Program-made: the position numbers and the translations under genes
Assembly: GCA_015698305.1 (NCBI GenBank)
Contig: CP048620.1
Span: 2,192,001 to 2,256,000, forward strand
Direction of reading: 5' to 3'
Source of the DNA: Candidatus Nitrohelix vancouverensis
GTDB lineage: Bacteria > Nitrospinota > Nitrospinia > Nitrospinales > VA-1
DNA length: 64,000 bases
The notes under the pieces: generated by a model
Seen by the model: the letters and a program-made list of their open reading frames with translations, nothing else
What the model was told of the DNA's origin: nothing
Databases searched by the model: none
In this document: piece by piece, positions 8,328 through 18,041 of the stretch
How the letters are laid out: the number at the start of each line of letters is the position of its first letter
Numbering within the stretch: the stretch's first letter is position 1

Positions 8328-11021
8328 ATGTCGAAAAAAAGCACGCTTTATCTCGTTGACGGGTCGTCTTATATTTTCAGGGCTTATTTTGGCATTCGGC
8401 AAAACCTGACCACTTCGAGTGGCATGCCGACGAATGCGCTGTATGGTTACGTCAATATGCTCAACCGCGTGGTGCGCGAAGAGAAGCCGGACTTTCTGGC
8501 GGTCGCTTTCGACAGCAAAGAGAAAACCTTTCGTCATGAGTTCTGGCCGGAGTACAAGGCGAACCGGGACACACCGCCGGAAGATTTGCAGGCTCAGTTC
8601 CCCTATTTCCTTCCCGTTACAGAAGCCTACAACATTGCCTGCCTCAAGCTTCCCGGATTTGAAGCGGATGATTTGATCGGAACGCTTTCGCTGTGGGGAC
8701 ATCAACAGGGTCTGGACGTGGTCATCGTGAGCGGCGACAAGGACATGATGCAGTTGGTGGGAAACCATGTGGGGATGCTGGACACGATGAAGAACAAGCG
8801 GATCGGGCGCGAGGAGGTGATCGAGAAATTTGGCGTGCCTCCCGAGAAGGTGATTGAAGTGATGGGCCTGATGGGCGATACCAGTGATAATATCCCCGGC
8901 GTTAAAGGCGTCGGTCCCAAGATGGCGGCGGAATTGATTTCTCAATATGGAACGATCGAAGGGGTGTATGAACATATTGACGAGATCACAAAAAAGAAAT
9001 TGAAAGAGAACCTGGAACGGGATAAAGACCAGGCTTTTATGAGTCGCAAACTGGTTACCATAGAGACTGCGGTCGACCTGCCTCTTGCCATAGAAGATTT
9101 GAAGTTTAGAGAACCGGATAGCGAGGTTTTGAAAAAACTGTTTTCACAGTTCGAGTTTAAATCTCTCCTCAGCGATTTGGGCGCTCCCTCGGATGACGCC
9201 CCTGAGATACCTGACAAAGTTGAAAGGAATTATCAAACGGTGCTGGATGCGCAGGATTTCGACGCTCTGACGGAATCGCTAAAGAAGGCGGAAACCTTCG
9301 CGTTTGATCTGGAAACTACAAGCAAGAGTCCGGTGCGCGCCTCCATCGTTGGGATTTCATTCTCATTTGAACCGGGTCGTTCATTCTACATTCCTTTGGC
9401 GCACAACTATATTGGCGTCCCTGAACAGCTCGACAAGAAAATGGTTTTGGAAAAATTGAAGCCATTGTTTGAAGACGCCAGTTTGAAAAAGGTCGGGCAA
9501 AATATCAAATACGATCTGATCGTTTTGCGTAACGAGGGCATTCAGTTGCGAGGCATCTATTTCGATACCATGCTGGCGCATTATTTGCTGAACCCTTCCA
9601 GTCGCGGACATGGCCTGGATGAACTGGCGATGGAGTTTCTCGGCGTTCAAACGATCACTTATAAAGAGGTGGCGGGTTCCGGCGCCAAACAGCGCGGATT
9701 TGATGAAGTTGAAATTGAAGCGGCCTCGGAGTATGCGGCGGAAGATTCCGATGTGACCTGGCAACTCTATGAGATTTTCAATACCCGACTGGATGCGGAT
9801 GAAAGAAAATTGCTGGATGAAATTGAAATGCCGCTCGTGGAAACGCTGGCGGATATGGAACTTGCGGGCATCCTTCTCGATGCAAAAATGTTGGGCGGCT
9901 TGTCTGTATCGATCGATGGGATGCTGAAGGATTTCGAGGCGAAAATTTACGATCAGGCGGGGGAAACTTTCAATATCAATTCCACCAAACAGCTGGCGGT
10001 GATTTTATTTGAAAAGCTGGAATTGCCCGCCGTCAAAAAAACCAAGAGCGGTTATTCCACCGACGTGTCGGTGCTGGAGGAACTGGCGGCGCAACATCCT
10101 CTGCCTGAACTGATTTTGAATTATCGTCAGCTGGCGAAATTGAAATCCACCTATGTCGATTCGCTTCCGCAGGAAGTGTATTCCAAAACGGGCAGGGTGC
10201 ATACTTCTTACAACCAGACGGTGGCGGCGACGGGGCGACTGAGCAGTAGCGACCCCAATTTGCAGAACATCCCGATCCGTACTGAAATCGGACGTGAAAT
10301 CAGGAAAGCCTTCATTGCGCCTGAGGGGCGCCTTATTCTTTCCGCAGACTATTCGCAAATCGAGTTGAGACTGCTCGCGCATCTGTCAGGCGACCCTGCT
10401 TTGACGCAGGCGTTTGAGCGCGGTGAAGACATTCATTCACGAACTGCGGCGGAGATATTCAATCAAGATCTGGATGCGGTGAACCCGGATTTGCGGCGTA
10501 TGGCGAAGGCGGTTAATTTTGGCATCGTCTACGGCCTGAGTCCTTTTGGATTGTCGCGTCAACTCAAAATATCTCAAAGGGAAGCGAAGGAATTCATCGA
10601 GCAGTATTTTCATCTCTACAAAAACGTAAAGCTCTATATGGAGACGACGGTCGAGCAGGCGAGGGATCGCGGTTTCACGCTCACCCTGTTCAATCGAAAG
10701 CGTTATTTACCGGATTTGAATAGCAAGAATCGTCAAGCCCGGCAAGCGGCGGAGCGTGTCGCCATCAACTCACCGGTGCAGGGCAGCGCCGCCGACCTCA
10801 TCAAAGTGGCGATGATCCGTTTGCGAGAGCATTTTGCAAAATCAAAAATGCAGGCAAAAATGCTGATGCAGGTGCATGACGAATTGGTGTTTGAATGCCC
10901 GGAGGAGGAGAAAGATGCGCTCGGCAAACTGGTGAAGCAGGAAATGGAACAGGTGATGAAGTTGTCGGTTCCGCTCGTTGTTGATATGGGCTGGGGACCC
11001 AATTGGAACGACGCTCACTAG
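8328..11021 (+). CDS. polA: DNA polymerase I
   Basis: An 897-residue, three-domain Pol I. Residues ~1-290 form the 5'-3' exonuclease (FEADDLIGTLS; SDNIPGVKGVGPKMAAEL helix-hairpin-helix). Residues ~320-500 are the 3'-5' proofreading exonuclease with intact DEDD residues (FDLETT, NIKYDL, YAAEDSDVT), so unlike Taq polymerase it should proofread. The rest is the polymerase: motif A DYSQIELRLLAHLSGD, O-helix RRMAKAVNFGIVYGLS and motif C QVHDELVFE. It fills gaps in repair and removes Okazaki primers. Full family length, ATG start, single gene. Confidence 0.98.
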   Translation: MSKKSTLYLVDGSSYIFRAYFGIRQNLTTSSGMPTNALYGYVNMLNRVVREEKPDFLAVAFDSKEKTFRHEFWPEYKANRDTPPEDLQAQFPYFLPVTEAYNIACLKLPGFEADDLIGTLSLWGHQQGLDVVIVSGDKDMMQLVGNHVGMLDTMKNKRIGREEVIEKFGVPPEKVIEVMGLMGDTSDNIPGVKGVGPKMAAELISQYGTIEGVYEHIDEITKKKLKENLERDKDQAFMSRKLVTIETAVDLPLAIEDLKFREPDSEVLKKLFSQFEFKSLLSDLGAPSDDAPEIPDKVERNYQTVLDAQDFDALTESLKKAETFAFDLETTSKSPVRASIVGISFSFEPGRSFYIPLAHNYIGVPEQLDKKMVLEKLKPLFEDASLKKVGQNIKYDLIVLRNEGIQLRGIYFDTMLAHYLLNPSSRGHGLDELAMEFLGVQTITYKEVAGSGAKQRGFDEVEIEAASEYAAEDSDVTWQLYEIFNTRLDADERKLLDEIEMPLVETLADMELAGILLDAKMLGGLSVSIDGMLKDFEAKIYDQAGETFNINSTKQLAVILFEKLELPAVKKTKSGYSTDVSVLEELAAQHPLPELILNYRQLAKLKSTYVDSLPQEVYSKTGRVHTSYNQTVAATGRLSSSDPNLQNIPIRTEIGREIRKAFIAPEGRLILSADYSQIELRLLAHLSGDPALTQAFERGEDIHSRTAAEIFNQDLDAVNPDLRRMAKAVNFGIVYGLSPFGLSRQLKISQREAKEFIEQYFHLYKNVKLYMETTVEQARDRGFTLTLFNRKRYLPDLNSKNRQARQAAERVAINSPVQGSAADLIKVAMIRLREHFAKSKMQAKMLMQVHDELVFECPEEEKDALGKLVKQEMEQVMKLSVPLVVDMGWGPNWNDAH

Positions 11022-11087
11022 TTTTGTTGGAGGATCTTTTATTAGATTCTATCAGGCTATGAAATACAGCGGCGTGTCTACCGCGCG

Positions 11088-11105
11088 AGCGCCCGGCGCT
11101 TTTTT
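11088..11105 (+). terminator. Short hairpin with T-run after polA
   Basis: A 5-bp AGCGC/GCGCT stem with a 3-nt loop is followed at once by six T residues, about 70 nt after the polA stop. The stem is short, so it is a modest rho-independent terminator candidate. Confidence 0.45.
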
Positions 11106-11140
11106 AGTTCAAAACAAACTTCAGTCCTTCCCAGCTTGTT

Positions 11141-11947
11141 CTAATGAGAGACGTTTTCTTCAATCGCGATGAAGTTTTTTAGTTTGCCGTCTTCATCGTT
11201 GATGGGGAATACCTGGGCGGTCGACCAAAATGACCTTTCATTTTTTTTGTCGCCGCGAATCTCTCCCTTCCATTCTTTAGAAGACGGCGTGTGATCCCAC
11301 ATGATTTTATACTCCGCTTTGCTGGTCCCTTCGGTTTGTAAAATACGCGGCTTTTCTCCTATGATTTCATCCTCTGTATAACCGGTGCGCCGGTAGAATT
11401 GTGGATTTGCATATTCGATTTGCGCGTATTGATCTGTGATGAGGATGGCGTTGGGATTTTTTTCTACGGCCTGGATGAGTTTGAAGTTTTCGTTCTCAGA
11501 TTGTTGATGCAGATAGATTTCTTTCTTTAGCAGGTCATTGGCTTTTTTGAGCCCCTCGGTGCGGTCGTTGATCACTTTCCTCAGTGAATTTTGGAATTCA
11601 AAGAGAGCGTTCTCTATTGCTTTTATTTTGAGACACAGCAGGGCTACGACCCAGATCGAAAACAGAATCAAGCCGCGATTCATGAGCGGTTTCCAGGATT
11701 CGTTCGTTGCAGGAGATAGATAGTATCCTGCAATTGTGAGCAGGCTGGCCAGAATCGCGAGCAAAACGATATATCGTTTTCCAGGAAGCCAGACTCCTAT
11801 GAGGATGATTGCTGTGTAGGGGATGCCGCTGGCAATACCGAGTTCAAGCGATAGGTCCATTCCAAAAATTATCCCGAGCAATACCAGCGCCCCAGACAAG
11901 GTAGGAATGACAGGCTTTTCGATATCTTTTGATTCAACGATTTTCAC
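11141..11947 (-). CDS. Membrane-anchored PAS-domain protein without output domain
   Basis: A 268-residue protein with about four membrane segments (~residues 14-110), a short coiled linker (~115-150) and one PAS domain with its PAC tail (~155-265: NPNAILITDQYAQIEYANPQF through FIAIEENVS). PAS modules of this kind usually precede a histidine kinase or GGDEF domain, and the ending resembles the usual IAIEEDIT-E-R junction, but here a stop codon follows immediately. It could be a natural adaptor sensor or the remnant of a truncated kinase. The downstream 120 bp show no continuing kinase frame that I can see. Confidence 0.75.
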   Translation of the reverse strand: MKIVESKDIEKPVIPTLSGALVLLGIIFGMDLSLELGIASGIPYTAIILIGVWLPGKRYIVLLAILASLLTIAGYYLSPATNESWKPLMNRGLILFSIWVVALLCLKIKAIENALFEFQNSLRKVINDRTEGLKKANDLLKKEIYLHQQSENENFKLIQAVEKNPNAILITDQYAQIEYANPQFYRRTGYTEDEIIGEKPRILQTEGTSKAEYKIMWDHTPSSKEWKGEIRGDKKNERSFWSTAQVFPINDEDGKLKNFIAIEENVSH

Positions 11948-12169
11948 TGTAAATTATTTCCTGTTCTTGCGCTTGTGAGTTTTGTTTTCAGGGCTCATCC
12001 TGTTCGGAAGACCATTTCGAATGCTTCTTTGTTACTCATAAAGATATAACTTAAATGTAACGTTTGCTCCGAATAATGCAAGTCAATTCAGCGCTTAAAT
12101 TGTTATACTGAAATTCGACCAATTGTAAAATATGCATGCGTTCTTTGGCGCGAAAGGGGGATCGGCTTG

Positions 12170-12895
12170 ATGACTATCAGGGCTTGTTTGTGGGCGCTGT
12201 CGTTCGTTATATTCGGTTCGCTTCAGGGCTGTGGTAATGGTAATGAGATTGAGAGCGCTGTTCCGTCCAGCGCTGAAGGCTGGCTTGAAAAATCGGCACA
12301 GGATCAAGGCATCGGAGCGTTTGAAGAGGCGATCCTTGCGCTGGATCAGGCCCTGATACTGAAACCCGGTTGGGATGAGGCTCATTTTCGCAAAGCCAAG
12401 GTTTATCAGGAATGGTCGAAGAATCGCGAAGCCATGCGCTCTTTCAAACAGGCTCTGGAGATCAGCCCGGGGCATGTCGAGGCATTGAGCGGCCTGGCGG
12501 TTGTTTTGTCCGCGCTCAAGTTGAATGAAGAGGCGATTGAAGCCTATAAGAGGATAGCGCGGATACAACCTGAAAATGCATCGATCCATTTCAAGATCGC
12601 TCTGGAAAACTGGTACATCCAGAATTTACCGGAAACGGTCGAGCATTATAAAAAGGCTATCGAAATTGATCCCGAATATTTACAGGCCCATCTCAACCTC
12701 GCGAGCGTTTATGAAAAGATGGAAAACTGGCAGGAGGCGATTCGCGAAGTTGAAATTGCAACGCAGTTAGCGCAACAGAAGGGCGATATGAGGGAAGTCG
12801 CTATTGCAAAAAAGAAATTGCCGTTTCTGATCGCCAGAGAACATTTGACTAAGGAAGAATTGGCCTTGAAGTCCCATCCATCGTTCAACAAGTGA
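12170..12895 (+). CDS. TPR-repeat lipoprotein
   Basis: A 241-residue protein with a lipoprotein signal ending in the lipobox LQGC (~residues 18-21), so the mature protein should be lipid-anchored. At least four TPR units follow (~residues 40-215), for example AHFRKAKVYQEWSKNREAM and AHLNLASVYEKMENWQEAI. TPRs scaffold protein complexes; no enzyme domain is present. The ATG at 12170 lies 9 nt after a GGGGG run; the TTG immediately upstream is an alternative. It is probably transcribed alone, convergent with the DUF3108 gene. Confidence 0.82.
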   Translation: MTIRACLWALSFVIFGSLQGCGNGNEIESAVPSSAEGWLEKSAQDQGIGAFEEAILALDQALILKPGWDEAHFRKAKVYQEWSKNREAMRSFKQALEISPGHVEALSGLAVVLSALKLNEEAIEAYKRIARIQPENASIHFKIALENWYIQNLPETVEHYKKAIEIDPEYLQAHLNLASVYEKMENWQEAIREVEIATQLAQQKGDMREVAIAKKKLPFLIAREHLTKEELALKSHPSFNK

Positions 12896-12938
12896 TTCTC
12901 TTGCCAGAGGGAATTCAGGCTGCGCGAGCCAGGCTTAA

Positions 12939-13850
12939 TCAGTCGCGTTGCCTTTGCAGGGATTTTACGGGCTGAAGAATTTTTCTTTCTTTAAGAACCG
13001 CATGCAGGTCTCCGAGCAAAATATAATCTTCTACGGTTGTCTCCACTGGAATGAGATGCTTTGAACTCCAAAAAGTCAACTCGCCATGCGTGGTCTTGAA
13101 AATTTCCGGTGGGATGATGACTTTGAGGGCCAGTTCATCTTGTAAAGGGCGTTGCTGTAGCTTCCTTAAGGCGGCTTCTTCTTCTGCATTCATGATATGG
13201 ACTTTGAATTGCGCCGTATTTTTTTCTGGAATCGTGTTGATGACGTAGTCTGAATCCTTGCGGATTTCTCCGTAAGCGTTATTTCTGAAATTGTAAAATG
13301 CGGCGAGAATGTCGTCGAATTGAACTCCTTCGGGGATTTCCCGCGAGCCTTTTTCGATCACCTCGTCATCCGACATTTTGTACCATTTGTTGAGGCGGGA
13401 ATTGTAGTCCAGAAAATTCACGGTTTTCTCCACAGAGCCGCCTATGGTGACCTGGCGAACAAATTTTCTGGATCGAAATCGTTTTCCATTATCAACAACG
13501 TTGAACTGAGCCTGGTAAAAATGCCTCCGATAGGCTGTGAAAAAACCAACGAAACCTTTGGTCTCGGCTTCCAGACTGGCAGTGAAAGAACCGTCTTCAT
13601 TTTCTCGTAGTTCGACGCGCGCGGTGGCGGCGTTTTCAAACCAGAGAAAGCTGATATCAATCAACAATTGTTCGTTTTTAAATCGGCGGATATCTCCGCT
13701 GGCCTGGTAGCCATCATATTCGCCGATCCGAAGCGGAGGTTTTGGGTCCGTCGGCGCCGTTAAAAGAGGATCCGCGAGCGCTGTTGTCCCAATAAAGAAG
13801 TGCAAAAGAAGGAAGAGTGGAGTGAATTTACGGACGGACAGTTTATTCAA
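12939..13850 (-). CDS. DUF3108-family exported protein
   Basis: A 303-residue protein with an N-terminal signal peptide (hydrophobic FTPLFLLLHFFIGTTALA, cleavage likely after ALA near residue 26). The mature part is mostly beta-strand and includes FVGFFTAYRRHFYQAQF, DDILAAFYNFRN and a C-terminal region on converting an outer ligand-like barrel, all consistent with DUF3108. The family is periplasmic and of unknown function. The nearest plus-strand gene, clpS, is divergent. Confidence in family is moderate, based on pattern memory. Confidence 0.68.
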   Translation of the reverse strand: MNKLSVRKFTPLFLLLHFFIGTTALADPLLTAPTDPKPPLRIGEYDGYQASGDIRRFKNEQLLIDISFLWFENAATARVELRENEDGSFTASLEAETKGFVGFFTAYRRHFYQAQFNVVDNGKRFRSRKFVRQVTIGGSVEKTVNFLDYNSRLNKWYKMSDDEVIEKGSREIPEGVQFDDILAAFYNFRNNAYGEIRKDSDYVINTIPEKNTAQFKVHIMNAEEEAALRKLQQRPLQDELALKVIIPPEIFKTTHGELTFWSSKHLIPVETTVEDYILLGDLHAVLKERKILQPVKSLQRQRD

Positions 13851-13975
13851 AATAATTACCTTTTGATCGCCACAATTTTTTCTGAAACTCTTGCCAGAAC
13901 GCGCAATTTATGGAAGAATGTTAAACCTGATTCATACAATTTTAACCCTATGCTAATTTTGATCCTATAGATTTT

Positions 13976-14296
13976 ATGTCTACAGAAACGCTCCCATACC
14001 TACCTGGAACAGACGACGATCAAGACGAACGAACGCGATTATCCTACCTGCCGATGTACAGGGTCATCATGTGGAACGATAATGTGACGACGATGGAATT
14101 TGTGATTCGCGTTCTCATCAACCTGTTCGCGAAAGATTTCGATACTGCGGAGGGGTTGATGTACGAAATTCACGTTAATGGTTCGGCTCATGTCGTTACG
14201 CTCCCTCTGGAACAGGCTGAGTTCAAGGTGGAGCAGGTTCATTCCGCGGCGGCGCTGGAACAGTTTCCGTTTACCTGCACAATCGAACCAGAATAA
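13976..14296 (+). CDS. clpS: ATP-dependent Clp protease adaptor ClpS
   Basis: A 106-residue protein. After a ~25-residue flexible acidic N-terminus the ClpS core begins with YRVIMWNDNVTTMEFVIRVL, where the ND pair and Met correspond to the N-degron-binding pocket. It ends with the conserved FPFTCTIEPE. ClpS delivers N-end-rule substrates to ClpAP. The gene precedes a convergent gltA; no clpA is in the window. The start ATG 13976 follows a TATAG-rich leader and lacks a strong Shine-Dalgarno. Confidence 0.92.
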   Translation: MSTETLPYLPGTDDDQDERTRLSYLPMYRVIMWNDNVTTMEFVIRVLINLFAKDFDTAEGLMYEIHVNGSAHVVTLPLEQAEFKVEQVHSAAALEQFPFTCTIEPE

Positions 14297-14324
14297 AAGT
14301 TCTGTTGGTTCCCGCCCTAACCAG

Positions 14325-15617
14325 TCAGCTTGAACGCTTCTCCAGCGGGATGTATTGTCTTTTTTCGCTTCCGTCGTAGATTTGGCGAGGTCGGCCGATC
14401 TTGAAATTTTCATCCTCCTGTAGTTCTTTCCACTGCGCGATCCATCCGGGCAAGCGTCCCATTGCAAACATCACCGGAAACATATTGACCGGAATTCCCA
14501 GCGCCTTGTAAATCAATCCAGAATAAAAGTCAACGTTGGGGTAGAGTTTCTTTTCGACAAAGTAATCTTCTTCCAGAGCGATGCGTTCCAGCTCCAGAGC
14601 GATTCCAAGCAGTGGTTCTTTGTCGCCCAAAGGTTCGATGAGTTGGTGCGCCATTTTCTTGATCACGCGCGAGCGCGGGTCAAAATTCTTGTAAACCCGG
14701 TGGCCAAATCCCATCAGGCGGAATGGATCGTCCGGGGATTTTGCCTTGTTGATAAATTTCCGCACATCGCCGCCGTCTTCGTGAATCTGTTGCAACATTT
14801 CCATGACGGCCTGATTGGCTCCGCCATGAAGCGGCCCCCACAATGCGTAGATGCCGGCTGAGACGGATGCAAACAAATTGCACATCGAACTGCCAACGAG
14901 TCGCACGGCGCTGGTCGAGCAGTTCTGTTCATGATCTGCATGAATTAGTAAAAGTGTATCCAGAGCCTTGGCCGCAATGGAGTCTGGCTCGTAGGGCGCG
15001 CAAGGGGTTCCAAACATCATTTTTAAAAAGTTGCTGGCATAGTCGAGTTGGTTGTCCGGGTAGGGCAGGGCCTGACCGATTGACTTCTTGTAACTGTATG
15101 CGGCGATGGTTGGTAACTTTGCCAGCAGGCGATGAATGGTGATTTCGATTTCCCGCTCATTGCGCACGCTCAATTCGTTCTGGTAAAACGTTGCGAGCGA
15201 ACCGACCACAGCAGAACACACGGCCATAGGGTGCGGGTTGTTGGGGAAACCGTCGTAAAAGTTTTTTATGGATTCATGCACCATCGAATGATGGGTGATG
15301 TGATATTGAAAAGTCTCCAACTGATCCTTCGTTGGAAGCTCGCCGTAAATGATTAGATAAGCGGTTTCGATAAAATTACTTTTCTCGGCAAGATCTTCGA
15401 TGGGGTAGCCGCGGTACAACAAGATGCCTTTATCTCCTTCGAGGAAGGATATAGAGCTTCTGCAGGAGCCGGTGCTCATGAATCCGGGGTCGAAAGTGAT
15501 CAAACCGGTTTCATTCCTTAACTGGGTGATGTCGATTGCCTTTTCGCCCATGGAACCTTCGATCACAGGCAGTTCGTAGGTTTTCCCCTGATAAACTAAT
15601 TGAGCGGTTTCATTCAT
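14325..15617 (-). CDS. gltA: Citrate synthase (type II)
   Basis: A 430-residue citrate synthase. Catalytic residues are readable: His in HADHEQNCSTSAVR (~270), His in the GFGHRVYKNFDPRSR block (~310-330) and Asp in NVDFYSGL (~365). The length and the N-terminal ~50-residue strand domain place it with the hexameric, NADH-sensitive Gram-negative type. It condenses acetyl-CoA with oxaloacetate; in an autotroph it could serve an oxidative or reductive TCA cycle. Stand-alone, transcribed towards clpS, with only 28 nt between the two stop codons. Confidence 0.95.
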   Translation of the reverse strand: MNETAQLVYQGKTYELPVIEGSMGEKAIDITQLRNETGLITFDPGFMSTGSCRSSISFLEGDKGILLYRGYPIEDLAEKSNFIETAYLIIYGELPTKDQLETFQYHITHHSMVHESIKNFYDGFPNNPHPMAVCSAVVGSLATFYQNELSVRNEREIEITIHRLLAKLPTIAAYSYKKSIGQALPYPDNQLDYASNFLKMMFGTPCAPYEPDSIAAKALDTLLLIHADHEQNCSTSAVRLVGSSMCNLFASVSAGIYALWGPLHGGANQAVMEMLQQIHEDGGDVRKFINKAKSPDDPFRLMGFGHRVYKNFDPRSRVIKKMAHQLIEPLGDKEPLLGIALELERIALEEDYFVEKKLYPNVDFYSGLIYKALGIPVNMFPVMFAMGRLPGWIAQWKELQEDENFKIGRPRQIYDGSEKRQYIPLEKRSS

Positions 15618-15838
15618 TGTTAGACTCGATCTTGTGCTGAATTGAAAATTGGATGATTAACTCTGCGGTTGTTTTATTTTTACAATCTATTATAACCATA
15701 ATGCAGGTTAAATTTAATAATTTGTTCGCGATTTCCTGCCCGTTTTGACTCTTCATTGATTGAGTTATAAGGATCCTTGAAATGGTTGTGGCTGTTCGAT
15801 GGCCCTCACGAGATTGCAATTTATGAAATGACAAGATT

Positions 15839-17071
15839 ATGAAATCGAATCAACTTTTGCTTTACATGATGTTGGCAGGCATTGCGCTCGGAATATTCTG
15901 CGGTTGGAGTTTTGGTCATCGCATGGAAGCCGTCGCATGGATCGGTGAAATGTTTCTCGACGTCTTGAAAATGCTGGTCATTCCTCTGATCGTTTCTTCA
16001 ATGATTGTTGGCATCTCCGGGCTTGGCGATATTCGCAAAGTCGGGAAGACTGGTGTGCTGGCCTTGATCTATTTCAGCACGACGACGGCGATTGCCGTGC
16101 TGATCGGGATCATCATGGTAAATATCTTCCAGCCTGGGGTGGGCGTTGAGTTGGCCTCGGAAATCCCTGATAAAGTCGCGGGCAAAGAGGTGGTGGGGAT
16201 TACGGATGTATTGAAAAGTTTTGTGTCGCCCAATCTGGTCGAATCCATGGCGAACATGGATATCTTGCCTATCATCATCTTCTCCCTTATTTTCGGCGGG
16301 ACCTTGACGACTTTAGGAGAGAAGGGCGTTCCGGTGATCGCTTTTTTTGAAGGCGTCAATGAAGCGATTATGAAGATGGTGCATTTAATCATGTACGTCT
16401 CGCCAATAGGCGTGTTTGCATTGATTGCTTCCAAACTGGGGGCGGCGGGCGGAGGCGACTTGTTCGTGGCAGAAATTATGAAGATTGGCAAGTACGCGGC
16501 GACGGTCATCACCGCTTTACTGGTTCATGCTCTTATCGTTTTGCCATTGATTCTTGTACTAGTTACCAAAAGGAGTCCTCTGGTCTATTTTCGGAACATC
16601 AGCGAGGCTTTGACGACGGCATTTTCCACGGCGAGTAGTTCTGCGACCTTGCCGGTGACGATGGAGTGCGTTGTGAACTCCAATGGGGTCCGTAAAAAAT
16701 CAGCACAGTTTGTACTCCCCCTTGGCGCGACGATCAATATGGATGGAACGGCTCTTTACGAATCGGTGGCCGCGATTTTCATAGCTCAGATGGTTGGAAT
16801 TGAGTTGGGTATGGGGCAACAAATGATTATTTTTCTAACAGCGACCCTGGCGGCGATTGGCGCGGCGGGGATCCCGGAGGCGGGTCTCGTTACCATGGTT
16901 ATGGTATTACAGTCGGTCGGCCTTCCCTTGGAGGGGATCGGCATGCTTTTGTCAATCGACTGGTTTTTGGATCGTTGCCGTACCACGATCAATGTCTGGG
17001 GCGATTCGATTGGCGCGGCGGTCGTCGATCAGCTGGAATTGAAATATGTTGAGAAAGGAGGCGAGTCTTGA
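15839..17071 (+). CDS. Dicarboxylate/amino acid:cation symporter (DAACS family)
   Basis: A 410-residue membrane transporter of the GltP/DctA fold. The hairpin serine-rich motif (TASSSATLP, ~residues 263-271), the NMDGTALYE motif in TM7 (~300) and the RCRTTINVWGDS segment in TM8 mark the sodium- or proton-coupled carboxylate/glutamate carrier family. It imports C4-dicarboxylates or acidic amino acids; which one cannot be told. The ATG is 223 bp from divergent gltA. Its stop overlaps the TTG start of the next gene, so the two are translationally coupled. Confidence 0.9.
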   Translation: MKSNQLLLYMMLAGIALGIFCGWSFGHRMEAVAWIGEMFLDVLKMLVIPLIVSSMIVGISGLGDIRKVGKTGVLALIYFSTTTAIAVLIGIIMVNIFQPGVGVELASEIPDKVAGKEVVGITDVLKSFVSPNLVESMANMDILPIIIFSLIFGGTLTTLGEKGVPVIAFFEGVNEAIMKMVHLIMYVSPIGVFALIASKLGAAGGGDLFVAEIMKIGKYAATVITALLVHALIVLPLILVLVTKRSPLVYFRNISEALTTAFSTASSSATLPVTMECVVNSNGVRKKSAQFVLPLGATINMDGTALYESVAAIFIAQMVGIELGMGQQMIIFLTATLAAIGAAGIPEAGLVTMVMVLQSVGLPLEGIGMLLSIDWFLDRCRTTINVWGDSIGAAVVDQLELKYVEKGGES

Positions 17072-17430
17072 TCATCGTGGCATTGGGGGGAGCGTTGGTT
17101 GGTATATTGTCTTCAGGCACGGGAATGGGGGGAGGATTTCTGGTGGTGCCCTTGCTGATTTTTTTGGGAAAGGATGTGAAGCTGGCGGTGGGCACGTCGT
17201 TTATTTTTATATTTTTTGCCGCCGCGTCCGCGCTTGCGGCTCATCATAGGTTGGGGAATCTGGAATGGAAGACAGGACTGGCTCTGGCTGTTGGAGGGCT
17301 TGTAGGCGCCCAGATCGGGCCTGCTTTACTGGAACAGGTGCCCGACGCCATGTTCAAACGGGTTTTCGCGTTTATTCTGGTGGGAGTCGGGGTGTGGATG
17401 TTGTTTTCAGCAAAAAATAACGGCGCTTGA
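17068..17430 (+). CDS. Half-size TauE/SafE-family permease
   Basis: A 120-residue hydrophobic protein with about four membrane segments. GTGMGGGFLVVPLLIFLG and the later AVGGLVGAQIGPAL are the repeat-unit signatures of TauE/SafE anion exporters. Normal members have two such halves (~250 residues), so this protein is one repeat and would need to dimerise. The start is a TTG whose choice is set by a strong AAAGGAGG 7-12 nt upstream, inside the preceding symporter gene; it overlaps that stop. Export of sulfite or an organosulfonate is possible but unproven. Confidence 0.75.
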   Translation: MIIVALGGALVGILSSGTGMGGGFLVVPLLIFLGKDVKLAVGTSFIFIFFAAASALAAHHRLGNLEWKTGLALAVGGLVGAQIGPALLEQVPDAMFKRVFAFILVGVGVWMLFSAKNNGA

Positions 17431-17522
17431 ACTTCTCAATGAAATCTGGGATTCGAGCGGCTGTCTCTTGATGATTGAATCATATTCCTGGTTGCTGAGA
17501 GCGGCGCTCTCAATGATATCAA

Positions 17523-17942
17523 TCAGGATTTTCGTTCCCCTCTGACCAAGCGTACTGCAAAAGGCCCTTCGCCAAATTTATTGATCCAGCTGGATCGACC
17601 TTTAACCAGGCTGAACATCATGGCGCGTTCTCCGTTCACGGTGTCGGTCCAGGTGCAGTCTGCGCAGCCCTTTTCAAATTCCTCGGGGATAAAGATTTCA
17701 TTGTTGCCAAAGTCCCGGTTGCTGAATTCCTTATTGTAAATCGTTTTAACGTCCTCCAGAGTTGGCACTCGCCAGTCATTGAAGCCTCCCACTTGCGATC
17801 CACTTTGCTCCTCTGCAAACTTTCTGGCTTTTTCAAGGTGCATCCATTTTCCGGTGACTTGTCGGGAATCTTTTTTTAGCCAGGTCAGGCCTGAAATGGA
17901 ATCGGTGATGGTATCGTTTTGATTGTCGATGAATTGAGTCAT
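17523..17942 (-). CDS. DUF1566 (Lcl C-terminal-like) domain protein
   Basis: A 139-residue protein with the DUF1566 hallmark: DNQNDTITDSISGLTWLKK at the start, then WRVPTLEDVKTIYN and a closing FAVRLVRG. This domain has a C-type-lectin-like look and is often secreted, but no signal peptide is seen here, so it may be cytoplasmic or exported another way. Function unknown. A 7-bp hairpin (17496-17512) separates it from the convergent TauE-like gene. Confidence 0.72.
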   Translation of the reverse strand: MTQFIDNQNDTITDSISGLTWLKKDSRQVTGKWMHLEKARKFAEEQSGSQVGGFNDWRVPTLEDVKTIYNKEFSNRDFGNNEIFIPEEFEKGCADCTWTDTVNGERAMMFSLVKGRSSWINKFGEGPFAVRLVRGERKS

Positions 17943-18041
17943 TAGAACCTCATGAAGAAAATACGTTTAGAAAATCAATCTGTCCGGGAGTCAGCGGAGC
18001 TGACGTTTTAGCGAATACCCCAAGAATCGTCTTGAAAAATC

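Noticed and set aside
17496-17512. Terminator between TauE-like and DUF1566 genes
   Set aside because: Only a 7-bp stem with no T-run on either strand, so it is not listed as a terminator.
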